Below are positions 18,908 to 27,717 of a stretch of 64,000 bases of DNA, piece after piece. Where the stretch lies: positions 2,362,501 through 2,426,500 of the forward strand of contig NZ_CP030280.1 in the NCBI RefSeq assembly GCF_003287895.1, in the 5' to 3' direction. Position 1 is the first letter of the stretch. Every line of letters starts with the position of its first letter. Both the position numbers and the translations under genes were made by a program. A model generated the notes under the pieces. It worked only from the letters and a program-made list of their open reading frames with translations, was not told the origin of the DNA and did not search any database. The DNA comes from Blautia argi (GTDB lineage Bacteria > Bacillota > Clostridia > Lachnospirales > Lachnospiraceae).

Positions 18908-19837
18908 TTATTTCGCTGCTTCCAAAGCGCCGTTAATGTCAGCCACCATATCTTCCACTGCGGCTCTTGATGCTTCTGCAAAGTTTTCTTCTCCGAATCT
19001 CGCATATTTTTCCTGTTTGTAAGCAGCAATGATTCCTCTGGAGGAGTTTACAATCGCACCCAGTCCATCTTCATTAAAGAAGTGTACCAAATCCTTGCCC
19101 TGTCCGCCCTGTGCGCCGTATCCCGGCACTAGGATGTAGGCTTTCGGCATAATCTTACGCAGAGTCTTGCCCATTTCCGGATAAGTTGCACCTACCACAG
19201 CGCCCACATAGCTGTAGGAATCTCCCATAAAGTCAGACCCCCACTGCGCTACCTTTTCTCCTACCAGTTCATACAGAGGTCTTCCGTCTACCAACTGATC
19301 CTGGAAATCTCCACTGGAAGGATTAGAGGTTTTTACCAGAATAAACATACCCTTTTTCTCTTCTTTGCAGACATCAATAAACGGATTAATGCTGTCCGCA
19401 CCCATATATGGATTTAAGGTTACAAAATCTTCATCAAAAGCCGCAATTTTATTTGCGCCTACCTGCACCTTGCCCACATGTCCTGTAGCATAAGCAGCAG
19501 AAGTGGAACCAATATCCCCTCTCTTAATATCTCCAATAACCACCAAGTCCTTTTCTTTGCAGTAGTCCAGAGTTTTCTTAAATGCCTGAAGCCCTGGAAT
19601 TCCAAACTGTTCGTACATGGCAATCTGCGGTTTTACAGCCGGAATCAAATCATACGTCTTATCTACGATTTCCTTATTAAACTGCCAGATAGCTTCTGCT
19701 GCCCCTTCCAGGGTTTCTCCGAATTCATGAAACGCTTTTTCCTGAATATGCTTTGGAATATAGCTTAACATCGGGTCAAGCCCCACTACAATGGGTGCCT
19801 TTGTCTTCTGAATTTTTGCGGTCAGTTTATTAATCAT
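18908..19837 (-). CDS. pyrF: orotidine-5'-phosphate decarboxylase PyrF (type 2)
   Basis: PyrF removes CO2 from OMP to give UMP. The 309 residues and the motifs GLDPMLSYIP, the catalytic DIKRGDIGSTSAAYA near 98, and VPGYGAQGG near 250 match the longer type 2 family. I start at 19837 because GGAGG lies at normal distance there. An upstream in-frame ATG at 19894 lies within the end of pyrC and has no site. The gene sits between pyrC and pyrK. Confidence 0.97.
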   Translation of the reverse strand: MINKLTAKIQKTKAPIVVGLDPMLSYIPKHIQEKAFHEFGETLEGAAEAIWQFNKEIVDKTYDLIPAVKPQIAMYEQFGIPGLQAFKKTLDYCKEKDLVVIGDIKRGDIGSTSAAYATGHVGKVQVGANKIAAFDEDFVTLNPYMGADSINPFIDVCKEEKKGMFILVKTSNPSSGDFQDQLVDGRPLYELVGEKVAQWGSDFMGDSYSYVGAVVGATYPEMGKTLRKIMPKAYILVPGYGAQGGQGKDLVHFFNEDGLGAIVNSSRGIIAAYKQEKYARFGEENFAEASRAAVEDMVADINGALEAAK

Positions 19838-19874
19838 GTTCTTTTCCTCCAATGGTTCTTTTCTCTTTTTCTTC

Positions 19875-21158
19875 TTAATCCTGCTGGTATACAACTTTTC
19901 CGTCGCAAATGGTAGCTTTTACCAGACCTTTTACCTTTCTGCCGTCAAAGGGAGTATTTTTTCCTTTTGAAAGAAAACTCATGCTGTCAATCACATACTC
20001 AGCTTCCGGGTCAATAATAGTAATGTCTGCCGGACTTCCCACTTCCAGGCGTCCTCTGTCGCTTCCGATAATCCGTGCCGGATTATAGCTCATCTTTTCT
20101 GCCATCTGCATAGGGGTAATCACGCCCTTGTCTACCAGTTCTGTAACGGTCAGCGCCACAGCTGTTTCCAGTCCCACAATGCCAAAAGGCGCCTCTGTCA
20201 TGGTTTTCTGCTTCTCTTCTCTGGTATGGGGTGCATGGTCTGTACTGATAACATCAAAAATATCCTCTTTCAGACCTTTTAAAAGCGCATCCTTATCCTC
20301 TTTGGTACGAAGAGGCGGATTCATTTTGTAATTGGTATCCCCCGGAACCATATCGTCTGAAGTGAGGGTAAAATGATGAGGGCAGACTTCGCCTGTTACC
20401 GGAAGGTTTTCTTCCTTTGCAAGCTGTATCATACGCACACTGTCCTTGGTAGAGCAGTGACACAAATGCAGTCTTGCGCCGGTTTCCTTTGCCAGTACAA
20501 TATCTCTTGCCACAATCACGTCTTCTACAGAATTGGTAATCCCCGGCAATCCCAGTTCTCTGGAATGTTCGTCCTCATTGACACAGCCGCCGTTTACCAT
20601 GTTCTGGTCTTCACAGTGAGCAAACACAGGAATATCATGCTTTGCTGCAATTTCCATGGCTTCTCTGTAAAGCTTCATATTCATAACTGATTTTCCGTCC
20701 TCACTGATAGCCGGAATTCCTGCCTGAATCATGCCTTCAATATCTGCCAGTTCTTCACCTTTCTGCTGCTTTGTCACAGCGCCAATCTGCAATACATGTA
20801 CAGGCGCCAGTTCTCTGGCCTTATTGTGTACATACTCTACTCTGTCTGCACAGTCAATCACCGGTTTTGTATTGGGCATGGCGAGAATTGTGGTAAATCC
20901 TCCTCTGGCTGCTGCTCTTGCGCCTGTCAGAACATCTTCCTTGTGTGTCAGCCCCGGATCTCTTAAATGCACATGCAGATCAATGAGTCCCGGCATCACA
21001 TAACAGCCTTCTGCTGAGATTACTTTGTCCGGTGTTTCCTCCGGGGTAATGGTGCCTCCCTTTTCCTTAATCACACCGTCTTCCATATAAATATCTCCAA
21101 CCTCATCAGTCTGGTCAGAAGGGTTTAAAATACGTCCTTTTTGAATGAGTATTTTCAT
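19875..21158 (-). CDS. pyrC: dihydroorotase PyrC (class I)
   Basis: Dihydroorotase closes carbamoyl aspartate to dihydroorotate. The 427-residue protein has the metal ligands in LIDLHVHLRDPG near 58, the GGFTTILAMPNTKP segment, metal histidines in FAHCED and LHLCHCSTKDS, and STDHAPHT near 305, typical of the class I enzyme. It is the first gene of the operon, about 70 bases after a clear promoter. No PyrR-type attenuator was evident in the short leader, though a hairpin (TTCTGCGG with CCG/CGCAGAA arms) precedes the ribosome-binding site. Confidence 0.97.
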   Translation of the reverse strand: MKILIQKGRILNPSDQTDEVGDIYMEDGVIKEKGGTITPEETPDKVISAEGCYVMPGLIDLHVHLRDPGLTHKEDVLTGARAAARGGFTTILAMPNTKPVIDCADRVEYVHNKARELAPVHVLQIGAVTKQQKGEELADIEGMIQAGIPAISEDGKSVMNMKLYREAMEIAAKHDIPVFAHCEDQNMVNGGCVNEDEHSRELGLPGITNSVEDVIVARDIVLAKETGARLHLCHCSTKDSVRMIQLAKEENLPVTGEVCPHHFTLTSDDMVPGDTNYKMNPPLRTKEDKDALLKGLKEDIFDVISTDHAPHTREEKQKTMTEAPFGIVGLETAVALTVTELVDKGVITPMQMAEKMSYNPARIIGSDRGRLEVGSPADITIIDPEAEYVIDSMSFLSKGKNTPFDGRKVKGLVKATICDGKVVYQQD

Positions 21159-21226
21159 AATGAAATATTTCCTTTCTTCTGCGCGGTCTTTTTGTAAAAA
21201 TCCGCAGAACCCGCTTAATTATATAA

Positions 21227-21255
21227 ATAGTAACATACACATTTTCTTTCGTCAA
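21227..21255 (-). promoter_or_regulatory. promoter of the pyr operon
   Basis: TTGACG (21250-21255) and TACTAT (21227-21232) are 17 bases apart. The site is back to back with the cold-shock gene promoter, leaving 13 bases between the two -35 boxes. Confidence 0.85.
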
Positions 21256-21268
21256 TTACACTTTTCCC

Positions 21269-21297
21269 TTGACTTTTCCGGTAACAGCGCATATACT
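21269..21297 (+). promoter_or_regulatory. promoter of the cold-shock gene
   Basis: TTGACT (21269-21274) and TATACT (21292-21297) are separated by 17 bases. The predicted transcript starts near 21304, giving a leader of about 128 bases, long for this window. Confidence 0.85.
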
Positions 21298-21328
21298 TAT
21301 CATGTCAAAGGTATATTGGATATTAGTA

Positions 21329-21391
21329 TTAAATGGTTTTAGAGAGTATATTATCATTTTTGTACATAATATTTTCTCTAAAACCATTTAA
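21329..21391 (+). promoter_or_regulatory. large hairpin in the cold-shock mRNA leader
   Basis: The arms TTAAATGGTTTTAGAGA (21329-21345) and its exact complement (21375-21391) form a 17-bp stem around a 29-base AT-rich loop. It ends 27 bases before the ribosome-binding site. Long structured leaders that refold with temperature control cspA-type mRNAs in other bacteria, so a regulatory role is plausible. It could also be a small palindromic insertion. Confidence 0.8.
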
Positions 21392-21431
21392 CATTTTATC
21401 CAAGAATTTTATTTTTTATGGAGGTAACACT

Positions 21432-21632
21432 ATGAACAAAGGAACTGTAAAATGGTTCAACGCTGAAAAAGGATACGGATTCATCACAGGCGAAGACGGA
21501 CAGGACGTTTTCGTACATTTCTCAGCTATCAACGGAGAAGGATTTAAATCCTTAGAAGAAGGTCAGTCTGTAACTTATGATTTAACAGAAGGCGCTCGCG
21601 GAATGCAGGCTGCTAACGTAGAAAAATTATAA
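21432..21632 (+). CDS. cold-shock protein, CspA family
   Basis: The 66-residue protein is a single OB-fold cold-shock domain with both RNA-binding motifs, KGYGFIT and VFVHFSAI. Such proteins bind single-stranded RNA and DNA and melt secondary structure. GGAGG precedes the ATG by seven bases. A long structured leader lies upstream and a strong terminator downstream, so it is a single-gene unit divergent from the pyr operon. Confidence 0.97.
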   Translation: MNKGTVKWFNAEKGYGFITGEDGQDVFVHFSAINGEGFKSLEEGQSVTYDLTEGARGMQAANVEKL

Positions 21633-21649
21633 TTATAAATGACAAAGCC

Positions 21650-21686
21650 GAAGCTGCCGTTTTCATGACGGCAGCTTCTTTTTTTA
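21650..21686 (+). terminator. terminator of the cold-shock gene
   Basis: GAAGCTGCCGT and ACGGCAGCTTC form a perfect 11-bp stem with a seven-base loop followed by seven T. The 190 bases between here and the next gene show only a poor AT-rich frame on the minus strand that I do not call. Confidence 0.93.
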
Positions 21687-21885
21687 TTTTCAGATGCAGT
21701 ACTTTCTTCCAGCTCTTTCCTTACTGAAAATACTTCTGCCTTTTTTCTAATCTTTTCCAAAAATTCATCTCCCAGTTTGCATTTATGAACTGTCAGTTTT
21801 TTTATATTACTATTAGTTTCTGTAATGCTATTTTCATGAACACTATACTATTGTCGAAGCATGCGATAAAATAGGAGATTTGTTT

Positions 21886-22206
21886 ATGGATTTTAAAGGA
21901 ATGGGAGAACAGATAAAGAAAAAACGCCGGGAAAAGAACTGGCGGCAGGAAGACCTTGCCGAACAGACAGACCTGACGTCTACTTATATCAGCCTGATTG
22001 AACGGGGTAAGAAATGCCCCACACTGGAAACGTTTATCATTATTGCCAATGCTCTGGACGCATCTGCAGACGAACTGCTTGCCAGCACGCTGAACAACGG
22101 CTATGCACTTCGGGTTTCCACCTATATGGACAGGCTGAAAAATCTCAGTGAGGAAAAGCAGAAAACCGTGTGTGAGGTTATGGAGGTATTGCTGAAAGAT
22201 GAGTAG
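21886..22206 (+). CDS. XRE-family helix-turn-helix regulator
   Basis: The 106-residue protein is mostly one Cro/C1-type DNA-binding domain: GEQIKKKRREKNWRQEDLAE, then TYISLIERGKKCPTLETFI and ANALDASADELL. A short helical tail may dimerise. I start at the ATG at 21886, eight bases after AGGAG; a TTG two codons earlier is less likely. Neighbours do not reveal a target. The decayed ABC transporter behind it on the other strand suggests a once-accessory locus. Confidence 0.9.
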   Translation: MDFKGMGEQIKKKRREKNWRQEDLAEQTDLTSTYISLIERGKKCPTLETFIIIANALDASADELLASTLNNGYALRVSTYMDRLKNLSEEKQKTVCEVMEVLLKDE

Positions 22207-22261
22207 GGGAGAACGAGGGATTTCCCTGTTTTCTACGGCAAAGGAGTTAAAAGATTGCCGG

Positions 22262-22300
22262 AAAAAAAGAGGGCGACAACATTTTTTCTGTCACCCTCTT
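22262..22300 (-). terminator. terminator downstream of the ABC-2 remnant
   Basis: AAGAGGG plus GACA pair with TGTC plus CCCTCTT around a ten-base loop, with one mismatch. Seven A on the plus strand give a T tract on the minus strand. It fits the former end of the transporter transcript at 22393. Confidence 0.65.
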
Positions 22301-22392
22301 GATTACCTACCAGCAAAGATAAGCATGGCTGTTAATGTCGGTACATGGGGGTGTTCATTTTGCTGTTTGACTGGCTCGGCTGGCTTTGCTAT

Positions 22393-22788
22393 TTAATATT
22401 CTTTGTGTTTGAAAATGGAACAAGAAAGAATATAAGATACTCCAAATGTGAATAGGGAAAGAAACAGCATTACAATTAAACTGGCATAATATAACGTATT
22501 TGAAACTGCATCATCCCCTGAAATTATATTTACCATAATACTAAGTACCATAATGACAGCAACGGCACCTAAAGCACTCAAAACAGAAATTACTTCTGTC
22601 TTTCCTGCTCCCCAAACATAGTATAAAGGATAGGCAAACGCACCTATCAAAATTCCTAAAACACCTCCACCCACAATTAACGCAATTGCACCACGAAACC
22701 CATAGTAAAAATATTTGTTTCCATGAATGAAAACAGTTATGGAAAGGAATAACGCAACAAAAACTGTACACTCAGGCTTAGAAGCAAG
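22393..22788 (-). pseudogene. ABC-2 transporter permease remnant (5' part missing)
   Basis: A hydrophobic frame of about 130 codons runs to a stop at 22393 and ends LYYASLIVMLFLSLFTFGVSYILSC-like, then SIFKHKEY. This resembles the last helices of small ABC-2 permeases found in Lachnospiraceae. The frame is open upstream to about 22785 but has no ATG, and the only internal start candidate is a GTG near 22674 without a convincing site. With the ATPase scrap just upstream it reads as the decayed end of a transporter operon. Confidence 0.65.
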
Positions 22789-22807
22789 TGACTAATATAC
22801 TGGCTTT

Positions 22808-22972
22808 TCACAATTTCTTTGCGTCTGTTTTCTTATCTGAAACAAGAACATCTATCTGATAATCACGCTTACGATATGCAACATATAGTCCGCAATTTCC
22901 TCTAAGTCACTGGTAATATGCGAAGAAAGCAAAATGGAATGATTAGGTTCTCCAACAAAATCAAGACATCTT
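22808..22972 (-). pseudogene. ABC transporter ATP-binding protein remnant
   Basis: One frame reads FVGEPNHSILLSSH then ITSDLEEIADYM. This contains the H-loop region of an ABC ATPase, but Walker A, the signature motif and Walker B are gone. It stops at 22852. A neighbouring frame continues YRKRDYQIDVLVSDKKTD, as expected for the ATPase C-terminus, so a frameshift also occurred. The scrap begins only a few bases after the stop codon of the gene at 22985, which marks a deletion boundary. Confidence 0.65.
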
Positions 22973-22984
22973 TTCCTCTTCCCC

Positions 22985-23248
22985 TTATTCCGCTGTTTCT
23001 TCCATTAAGCCATTCAGATAATCTGTAAGGGCTGTCACATCCATTTCTGTGGTTACAACCTCTTTCTCTGCATCAGGGTCTTCTCTTGTTGCCAGACCAT
23101 ACGCAGAATACCCAATCCAGCCAAGAGCTGCCAGACATACAACAGCGATTGCCAGTTTTTCAAAAAACAACGCCCGCTTTTCCTTTTTCCGGATTTTCAC
23201 ACGGTTTGCCTTCTCTTTTTTATATCTGTCTACTTTTTCCTGACTCAT
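22985..23248 (-). CDS. small single-pass membrane protein, unknown function
   Basis: The 87-residue product starts with a highly charged stretch (SQEKVDRYKKEKANRVKIR), has one membrane segment (LAIAVVCLAALGWIGYSAYG) and an acidic tail. It is probably anchored with a short external C-terminus. I start at 23248 because AAAGGAG lies nearby; an ATG 33 bases upstream is less likely. An extended -10 lies about 45 bases upstream. I do not recognise a function. The remnant ABC ATPase begins right after its stop. Confidence 0.72.
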   Translation of the reverse strand: MSQEKVDRYKKEKANRVKIRKKEKRALFFEKLAIAVVCLAALGWIGYSAYGLATREDPDAEKEVVTTEMDVTALTDYLNGLMEETAE

Positions 23249-23292
23249 GACACAATCTCCTTTTACCCAAAATCTCATCAAATCTGTGTTTT

Positions 23293-23303
23293 AGTATAGC
23301 ACA
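23293..23303 (-). promoter_or_regulatory. extended -10 promoter of the 22985 gene
   Basis: The minus strand reads TGTGCTATACT, with TATACT at 23293-23298. The -35 region (TTTGCA) is a weak match at 17 bases. The same 11-base sequence occurs before tig and the M16 peptidase gene. Confidence 0.6.
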
Positions 23304-23337
23304 TTTTTCTTCTGCTGCAAAGAATTTATTTCTCTCC

Positions 23338-23367
23338 TTGACCTTTTCCCTGCTTCCCGTGTATACT
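23338..23367 (+). promoter_or_regulatory. promoter of the YitT family gene
   Basis: TTGACC (23338-23343) and TATACT (23362-23367) are 18 bases apart. The start codon is about 75 bases from the predicted transcription start. Confidence 0.75.
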
Positions 23368-23448
23368 GATATATAGAAAAGAGCATTTGCGGATTATAGC
23401 TTTATAATTCGTCAATGCTTTTTCTTTTCAAAAAGGAGGTCACCATTC

Positions 23449-24321
23449 ATGAAACTCACACACGAAAAATCCTGGTACATGAAAAAATGGAGCATAGACA
23501 TTCTCATAGACATTATTGGCGGTATTTTTATTGCCGTGGGAACCTATAATTTCGCCGCTGCTGCGGAATTTCCCGTTGTAGGATTAAACGGAATTGCCCT
23601 GATTTTTTATCATTTATTCGGGCTTCCTATCGGGCGGGTTGCCCTAATCCTGAATATTCCTATTGCCCTGTTCTGCTTCCGTATTCTGGGACGGAATTTC
23701 TTTCTGCGCTCTGTCCGGACAATTTTTATTACTTCTTTTATCATGGACTATGCTGCCCCTCTGTTCCCTGTATATCAAGGGGATCGTATGCTGGCTGCCA
23801 TCTGTACCGGCGTGTTCTCCGGTCTTGGCTTTGCACTGATTTATATGCGGGACTCTTCCACCGGAGGCGCTGACTTTATTATGCTGAGCTTAAAGGCGAA
23901 AAAGCCTCACCTGACTCTTGGGAAAATCGCCTTTGTTATGGATACGGTCATTGTCCTTTTGGGAACCGTGATTGTTTCCAAAGATATGGACAGCCTGATT
24001 TACGGTATGATTATCAGCTTCCTGCTTTCTGTGGTAGTGGACAAGGTTATGTATGGTATTGATGCAGGCAAAATGACCCTGATTGTCACGGATTACGCAA
24101 AAGAGGTGGCGGAAAGAATCGACCAGGTCAGCGGCAGAGGCAGCACCTTCTTAAAGGCAGAAGGCAGCTTTGCCAGAGATAAAAAGGACGTAGTCATGTG
24201 CGCCTGCAACAACAAGCAGATGTATGTAATCCGTACTGCCATTAAAGAAATCGACCCCAATGCTTTTATTATCATTATGGAATCCAATGAAGTGCTGGGA
24301 GAAGGCTTCAAAACACACTAG
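23449..24321 (+). CDS. YitT family membrane protein
   Basis: The 290-residue protein has five or six hydrophobic segments over the first 200 residues (DUF161) and a soluble C-terminal DUF2179 domain (AKEVAERIDQVSGRGST, YVIRTAIKEIDPNAFI). FSGLGFALIYMRDSSTGGAD is a family hallmark. YitT proteins are widespread in Firmicutes and their substrate is unknown. AAAGGAGG precedes the ATG. It is a single-gene unit facing truA across a shared terminator. Confidence 0.92.
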   Translation: MKLTHEKSWYMKKWSIDILIDIIGGIFIAVGTYNFAAAAEFPVVGLNGIALIFYHLFGLPIGRVALILNIPIALFCFRILGRNFFLRSVRTIFITSFIMDYAAPLFPVYQGDRMLAAICTGVFSGLGFALIYMRDSSTGGADFIMLSLKAKKPHLTLGKIAFVMDTVIVLLGTVIVSKDMDSLIYGMIISFLLSVVVDKVMYGIDAGKMTLIVTDYAKEVAERIDQVSGRGSTFLKAEGSFARDKKDVVMCACNNKQMYVIRTAIKEIDPNAFIIIMESNEVLGEGFKTH

Positions 24322-24354
24322 TATGCTGTATCACAGCAGGTCCTTGATTTCAAA

Positions 24355-24411
24355 CAAAAAGGACAGCCCACGAATCCGCATTCTGCAAATTTGGGGTGTG
24401 GCTGCCCTTTT
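24355..24411. terminator. shared terminator between yitT-like and truA
   Basis: GGACAGCC and GGCTGCCC arms pair with one mismatch, with A and T tracts on the outer sides. It lies between two convergent genes and could serve both. Confidence 0.5.
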
Positions 24412-24456
24412 CTGTCTTCAAAAACTACTCTGTCAAGCTCTCCTTCCCTATGTATT

Positions 24457-25206
24457 CTATCCCAACTCTTCCGGATATTCAATTTTCACCAAAGTCAGCC
24501 CTCTTGCCGGTGCAGTAGGCCCTGCAGCTTTCCGATCTTTTGCTTCCAGGATTTCCTTTATCTTCTCCGGGGGATATGCACGACTTCCCACTTCCATTAA
24601 GGTTCCTGCAAGAATCCTCACCATATTATAAAGAAAACCGTTTCCTCTGACTCGTATGGTGATTTTATCTCCTGACTTTTCAATATTCAGTTCATGAATA
24701 CACCGCACCGTGGTCTTCACCTGCGCTCCGGCGCCACAAAAGCTTTTAAAATCATGCTCCCCTAAAAGGTAGGTTCCGGCTTCTCTCATCTTTTCCACGT
24801 CTAAAGGCACATAGGTAAAATGAGAATAAAACCGCTCCGTAGGAATGGGAAAACGACGGTTTAAAATCTGATATTCATAAATTTTCTCACTTTTTACATA
24901 CCTGGGGTGAAAATCCTGTGGCACTTCCTTTGACTCCTGGATTCGGATATCCTCTGGCAGCCTCTGGTTTAAGGCAAATGAAAACTTTTCTCCCGGCATA
25001 CGCACACGGGTGTCAAAAACTGCCACATTCCCCAGGGCATGGACGCCTGCGTCTGTCCTGCTGGCGCCTATGGTTTCGATTTCCTCTCCTGTAAGCTCTG
25101 ATAAATGGCGGTTTAAGACTTCCTGTACCGTAATGCCGTTTGGCTGTACCTGCCAGCCGCAATAATTGGTTCCGTCATATGCAACGGTCAGTTTTACTCG
25201 TTTCAT
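24457..25206 (-). CDS. truA: tRNA pseudouridine synthase A
   Basis: TruA makes pseudouridine at positions 38-40 of tRNA anticodon arms. The 249-residue protein has the family start LTVAYDGTNYCGWQVQP, the catalytic aspartate in GASRTDAGVHALGNV near 52, and GNGFLYNMVRI near 190. It is the last gene of ecfA1-ecfA2-ecfT-truA, a linkage often seen in Firmicutes. The gap to ecfT is 19 bases. Confidence 0.97.
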   Translation of the reverse strand: MKRVKLTVAYDGTNYCGWQVQPNGITVQEVLNRHLSELTGEEIETIGASRTDAGVHALGNVAVFDTRVRMPGEKFSFALNQRLPEDIRIQESKEVPQDFHPRYVKSEKIYEYQILNRRFPIPTERFYSHFTYVPLDVEKMREAGTYLLGEHDFKSFCGAGAQVKTTVRCIHELNIEKSGDKITIRVRGNGFLYNMVRILAGTLMEVGSRAYPPEKIKEILEAKDRKAAGPTAPARGLTLVKIEYPEELG

Positions 25207-25225
25207 CAGTCTTCCGGTTCTCCTT

Positions 25226-26026
25226 TTACAGCAATACTCTCAGCAGAATATCTGCTCCCAGATACAGCGCACAGATTACATAAGCCGTATAATCCCTTTT
25301 GTGATAAACCAAGGGGTTCATCTGGGTTCGATTGTCGCCTCCGTGGTAGCATCTGGCCTCCATTGCCATTGCCAGATCATCGGCTCTTCGGAAGGCGGAG
25401 ATAAACAGGGGAACCAAAAGAGGAACCATACTCTTTGCCCTCTGAATGATATTGCCGCTTTCAAAATCTGCACCTCTGGCAATCTGCGCTTTCATAATCT
25501 TATCTGTTTCCTCCATGAGAATGGGAATGAAGCGAAGGGCAATGGACATCATCATGGAAATTTCATGCACCGGTACCTTTACTTTCTTCAAAGGCGCCAG
25601 GAGTTTCTCCATGCCGTCTGTCAGCTGGTTTGGCGTAGTGGTAAGGGTCATAACCGAAGAACCTATCACCAGATAAATCAGGCGGATACCGATTTTTACT
25701 GCCTGTATAATACCCTCTTTTGTAATCTTCAAAAATCCCAGGCTCCAAAGCACTTCCCCCGGAATCAGAAAGAGATTAAACAACACCGTAATCAGGAGAA
25801 TCACAAACAGGGGCTTCAGCCCTTTTAACATAAACCTGACCGGAACTTTGGAAAATCCGATACAGGCTGCCAGAAAAAGGGTTGCCAGAGCATATCCCCA
25901 GAAGGAATCCGCTACAAAGAGGGAAATGAGAAACAAAAAGGTTCCCACGAATTTTACTCTTGGATCCAGACGGTGCAAAATAGAATCAGCAGGATAAAAC
26001 TGCCCTATGGTAATATCTCTAATCAT
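25226..26026 (-). CDS. ecfT: energy-coupling factor transporter transmembrane protein EcfT
   Basis: EcfT couples the two ECF ATPases to interchangeable S components for vitamin uptake. The 266-residue protein starts IRDITIGQFYPADSILHRLDPRVK, has about five membrane segments, and keeps two Ala-Arg coupling sites, in QIARGADFESG and MEARCYHGG. I start at 26026 because GGGGAGAAGGA lies at normal distance. The gene overlaps the 3' end of ecfA2 by eight bases. Confidence 0.95.
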   Translation of the reverse strand: MIRDITIGQFYPADSILHRLDPRVKFVGTFLFLISLFVADSFWGYALATLFLAACIGFSKVPVRFMLKGLKPLFVILLITVLFNLFLIPGEVLWSLGFLKITKEGIIQAVKIGIRLIYLVIGSSVMTLTTTPNQLTDGMEKLLAPLKKVKVPVHEISMMMSIALRFIPILMEETDKIMKAQIARGADFESGNIIQRAKSMVPLLVPLFISAFRRADDLAMAMEARCYHGGDNRTQMNPLVYHKRDYTAYVICALYLGADILLRVLL

Positions 26027-26880
26027 GTTTCCTTCTCCCCAGTGCCTGTAAAATACTTTTCTTTGCTTCCTCCACCGTAATGGCTGACACATCAGCAGGA
26101 AGCCCTGCTTTACAAAGCGCCTGCATAATATATGTGATTTGCGGCGCTGCCAGCCCCATTTCTTCTAACTCCCGGCAGTGGGAAAACACCTCCTGCGGCT
26201 TTCCGTCAAAGGCCTTTTCTCCCTTGTTCATAACCAGAAGCCGGTCTACATATCTGGCAATATCCTCCATACTGTGGGACACCAGAATGACCGTAATCTT
26301 CCTTTCTGCATGCAGATAAGCAATCTGATCCAGAATTTCGTCCCGTCCTTTTTGGATCCAGCCCTGCTGTAGGCTCATCAAGAATCAGCACCTCCGGTTC
26401 CATAGCAAGCACTCCGGCAATGGCGACACGCCTCTTCTGTCCTCCGGATAATTCAAAAGGAGAGCTGTTATAATACTTTTCCTTTAATCCTGTCTGACGA
26501 AGCGCCCGCACTGCCCTGTCCTCTGCCTCTTCTTTTGAGCAGCCCTGATTTTTGGGGCCAAAGCACACATCGGAGAGTACATCTGCTTCAAAAAGCTGAT
26601 GCTCCGGATACTGAAACACCAGTCCTACCTGGCTTCGCAACCGTTTCAGGGAATATCCCTCCTGCCAGATATCCTCGTCTTTATAATATACGGTTCCTGC
26701 GGTCGGACGCATCAGACCGTTAAAATGCTGAATCAACGTGGATTTTCCGCTTCCCGTATGTCCGATAACACCCAGAAACTGCCCTGCAGGTATTTCCAGA
26801 GAAACGTCCTTTAAAGCATGGGTTTCATACACAGAACCCGGACTATAGGTGTAAGTAACGTGTTCTAATCGCAATGACAT
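26019..26880 (-). pseudogene. ecfA2: ECF transporter ATPase EcfA2, frameshifted (probable sequence error)
   Basis: The first frame gives Walker A GHTGSGKST, Q-loop VFQYPEHQLFEADV, signature ELSGGQKRRVAIAG and Walker B LILDEPTAGLDPK, then goes out of frame. The other frame continues GRDEILDQIAYL and the H-loop VILVSHSMEDI to a normal end at 26019. Removing one base of the five-T run at 26349-26353 restores a full ATPase of about 286 residues. All motifs are then present, so the gene is probably intact in the cell. It lies between ecfA1 and ecfT. Confidence 0.88.
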
Positions 26881-27717
26881 AATGCATTCACCAATTCCTT
26901 TATTGTAAGTATTCCCTCAGGAAGAGGCAACCCTTCCTGCTTCAGCTCATGTGCCAGAAGCGTTACCTGAGGCACGTCTAAACGGTATTTTTTCAGTTCC
27001 TCTACTCTTGAAAAAATCTCCCTTGGCGTCCCCTGCATCACCACATGTCCGTGATCCATGACAAACACCAGGTCTGAATCAATGACCTCCTCCATATAGT
27101 GTGTAATCAGCACCACCGTAATACCTTCTTTTTCATTCAGCTCGTGGACAGCCTTGAGAACTTCCCTTCTGCCGTTAGGGTCCAGCATTGCCGTGGGCTC
27201 ATCAAGCACAATACATTTGGGGTGCATTTGCCATGACTCCGGCAATGGCGACACGCTGCTTCTGCCCTCCGGAAAGCTTATTGGGAGAACGGTGGCGAAA
27301 AGCCGTCATACCTACAGCCTCCAGGCTTTTATTCACCCTTTTCCAGATATCCTCTGTAGGTACACCCATATTTTCCGGACCAAAACCCACGTCCTCCTCT
27401 ACCACAGTCCCGATAATCTGATTATCCGGATTCTGAAAAACCATACCTGCTCTCTGGCGGATTTCCCATAAATGCTCCAGCGCCCGGGTATCCATACCGT
27501 CCACCCACAAAGTTCCCTCTGTGGGCAACAAAAGGGCATTGATATGCTTCGCAAGGGTGGATTTTCCGGAACCATTGTGTCCCAAAATAGAAATAAACTG
27601 CCCCTCACAGATATCCAGATTCACCTGGTCCACTGCTCTGTGGGTTTCTGAAGGCTGTCCGTTTTCATCATATTTTATATAATCGTATTTTAAATTTCTG
27701 GCTTTAATGATTCCCAT
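26865..27717 (-). pseudogene. ecfA1: ECF transporter ATPase EcfA1, frameshifted (probable sequence error)
   Basis: The first frame has GHNGSGKSTLAKHINALL, VFQNPDNQIIGTVVEED and the signature [17 protein letters not shown], then stops. The second frame carries [18 protein letters not shown] and [11 protein letters not shown]. Dropping one base of the three-T run at 27227-27229 reads [16 protein letters not shown] and gives a normal ATPase of about 283 residues. It overlaps the ends of both neighbours by 14-16 bases, as expected for a tightly coupled ECF module. Confidence 0.88.

Noticed and set aside
21159..21226. PyrR attenuator before pyrC
   Set aside because: The leader is short and contains one hairpin but no PyrR-binding loop or terminator with a T tract.
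21575..21760. Minus-strand frame over the cold-shock terminator
   Set aside because: It starts at TTG, crosses a strong terminator and enters the cold-shock gene in antisense. The open frame upstream reads plausibly as protein but has no start codon, so at most it is a scrap.
22199..22396. 65-codon plus-strand frame after the XRE regulator
   Set aside because: It runs through the terminator hairpin at 22262-22300 and has no ribosome-binding site of its own beyond chance purines.
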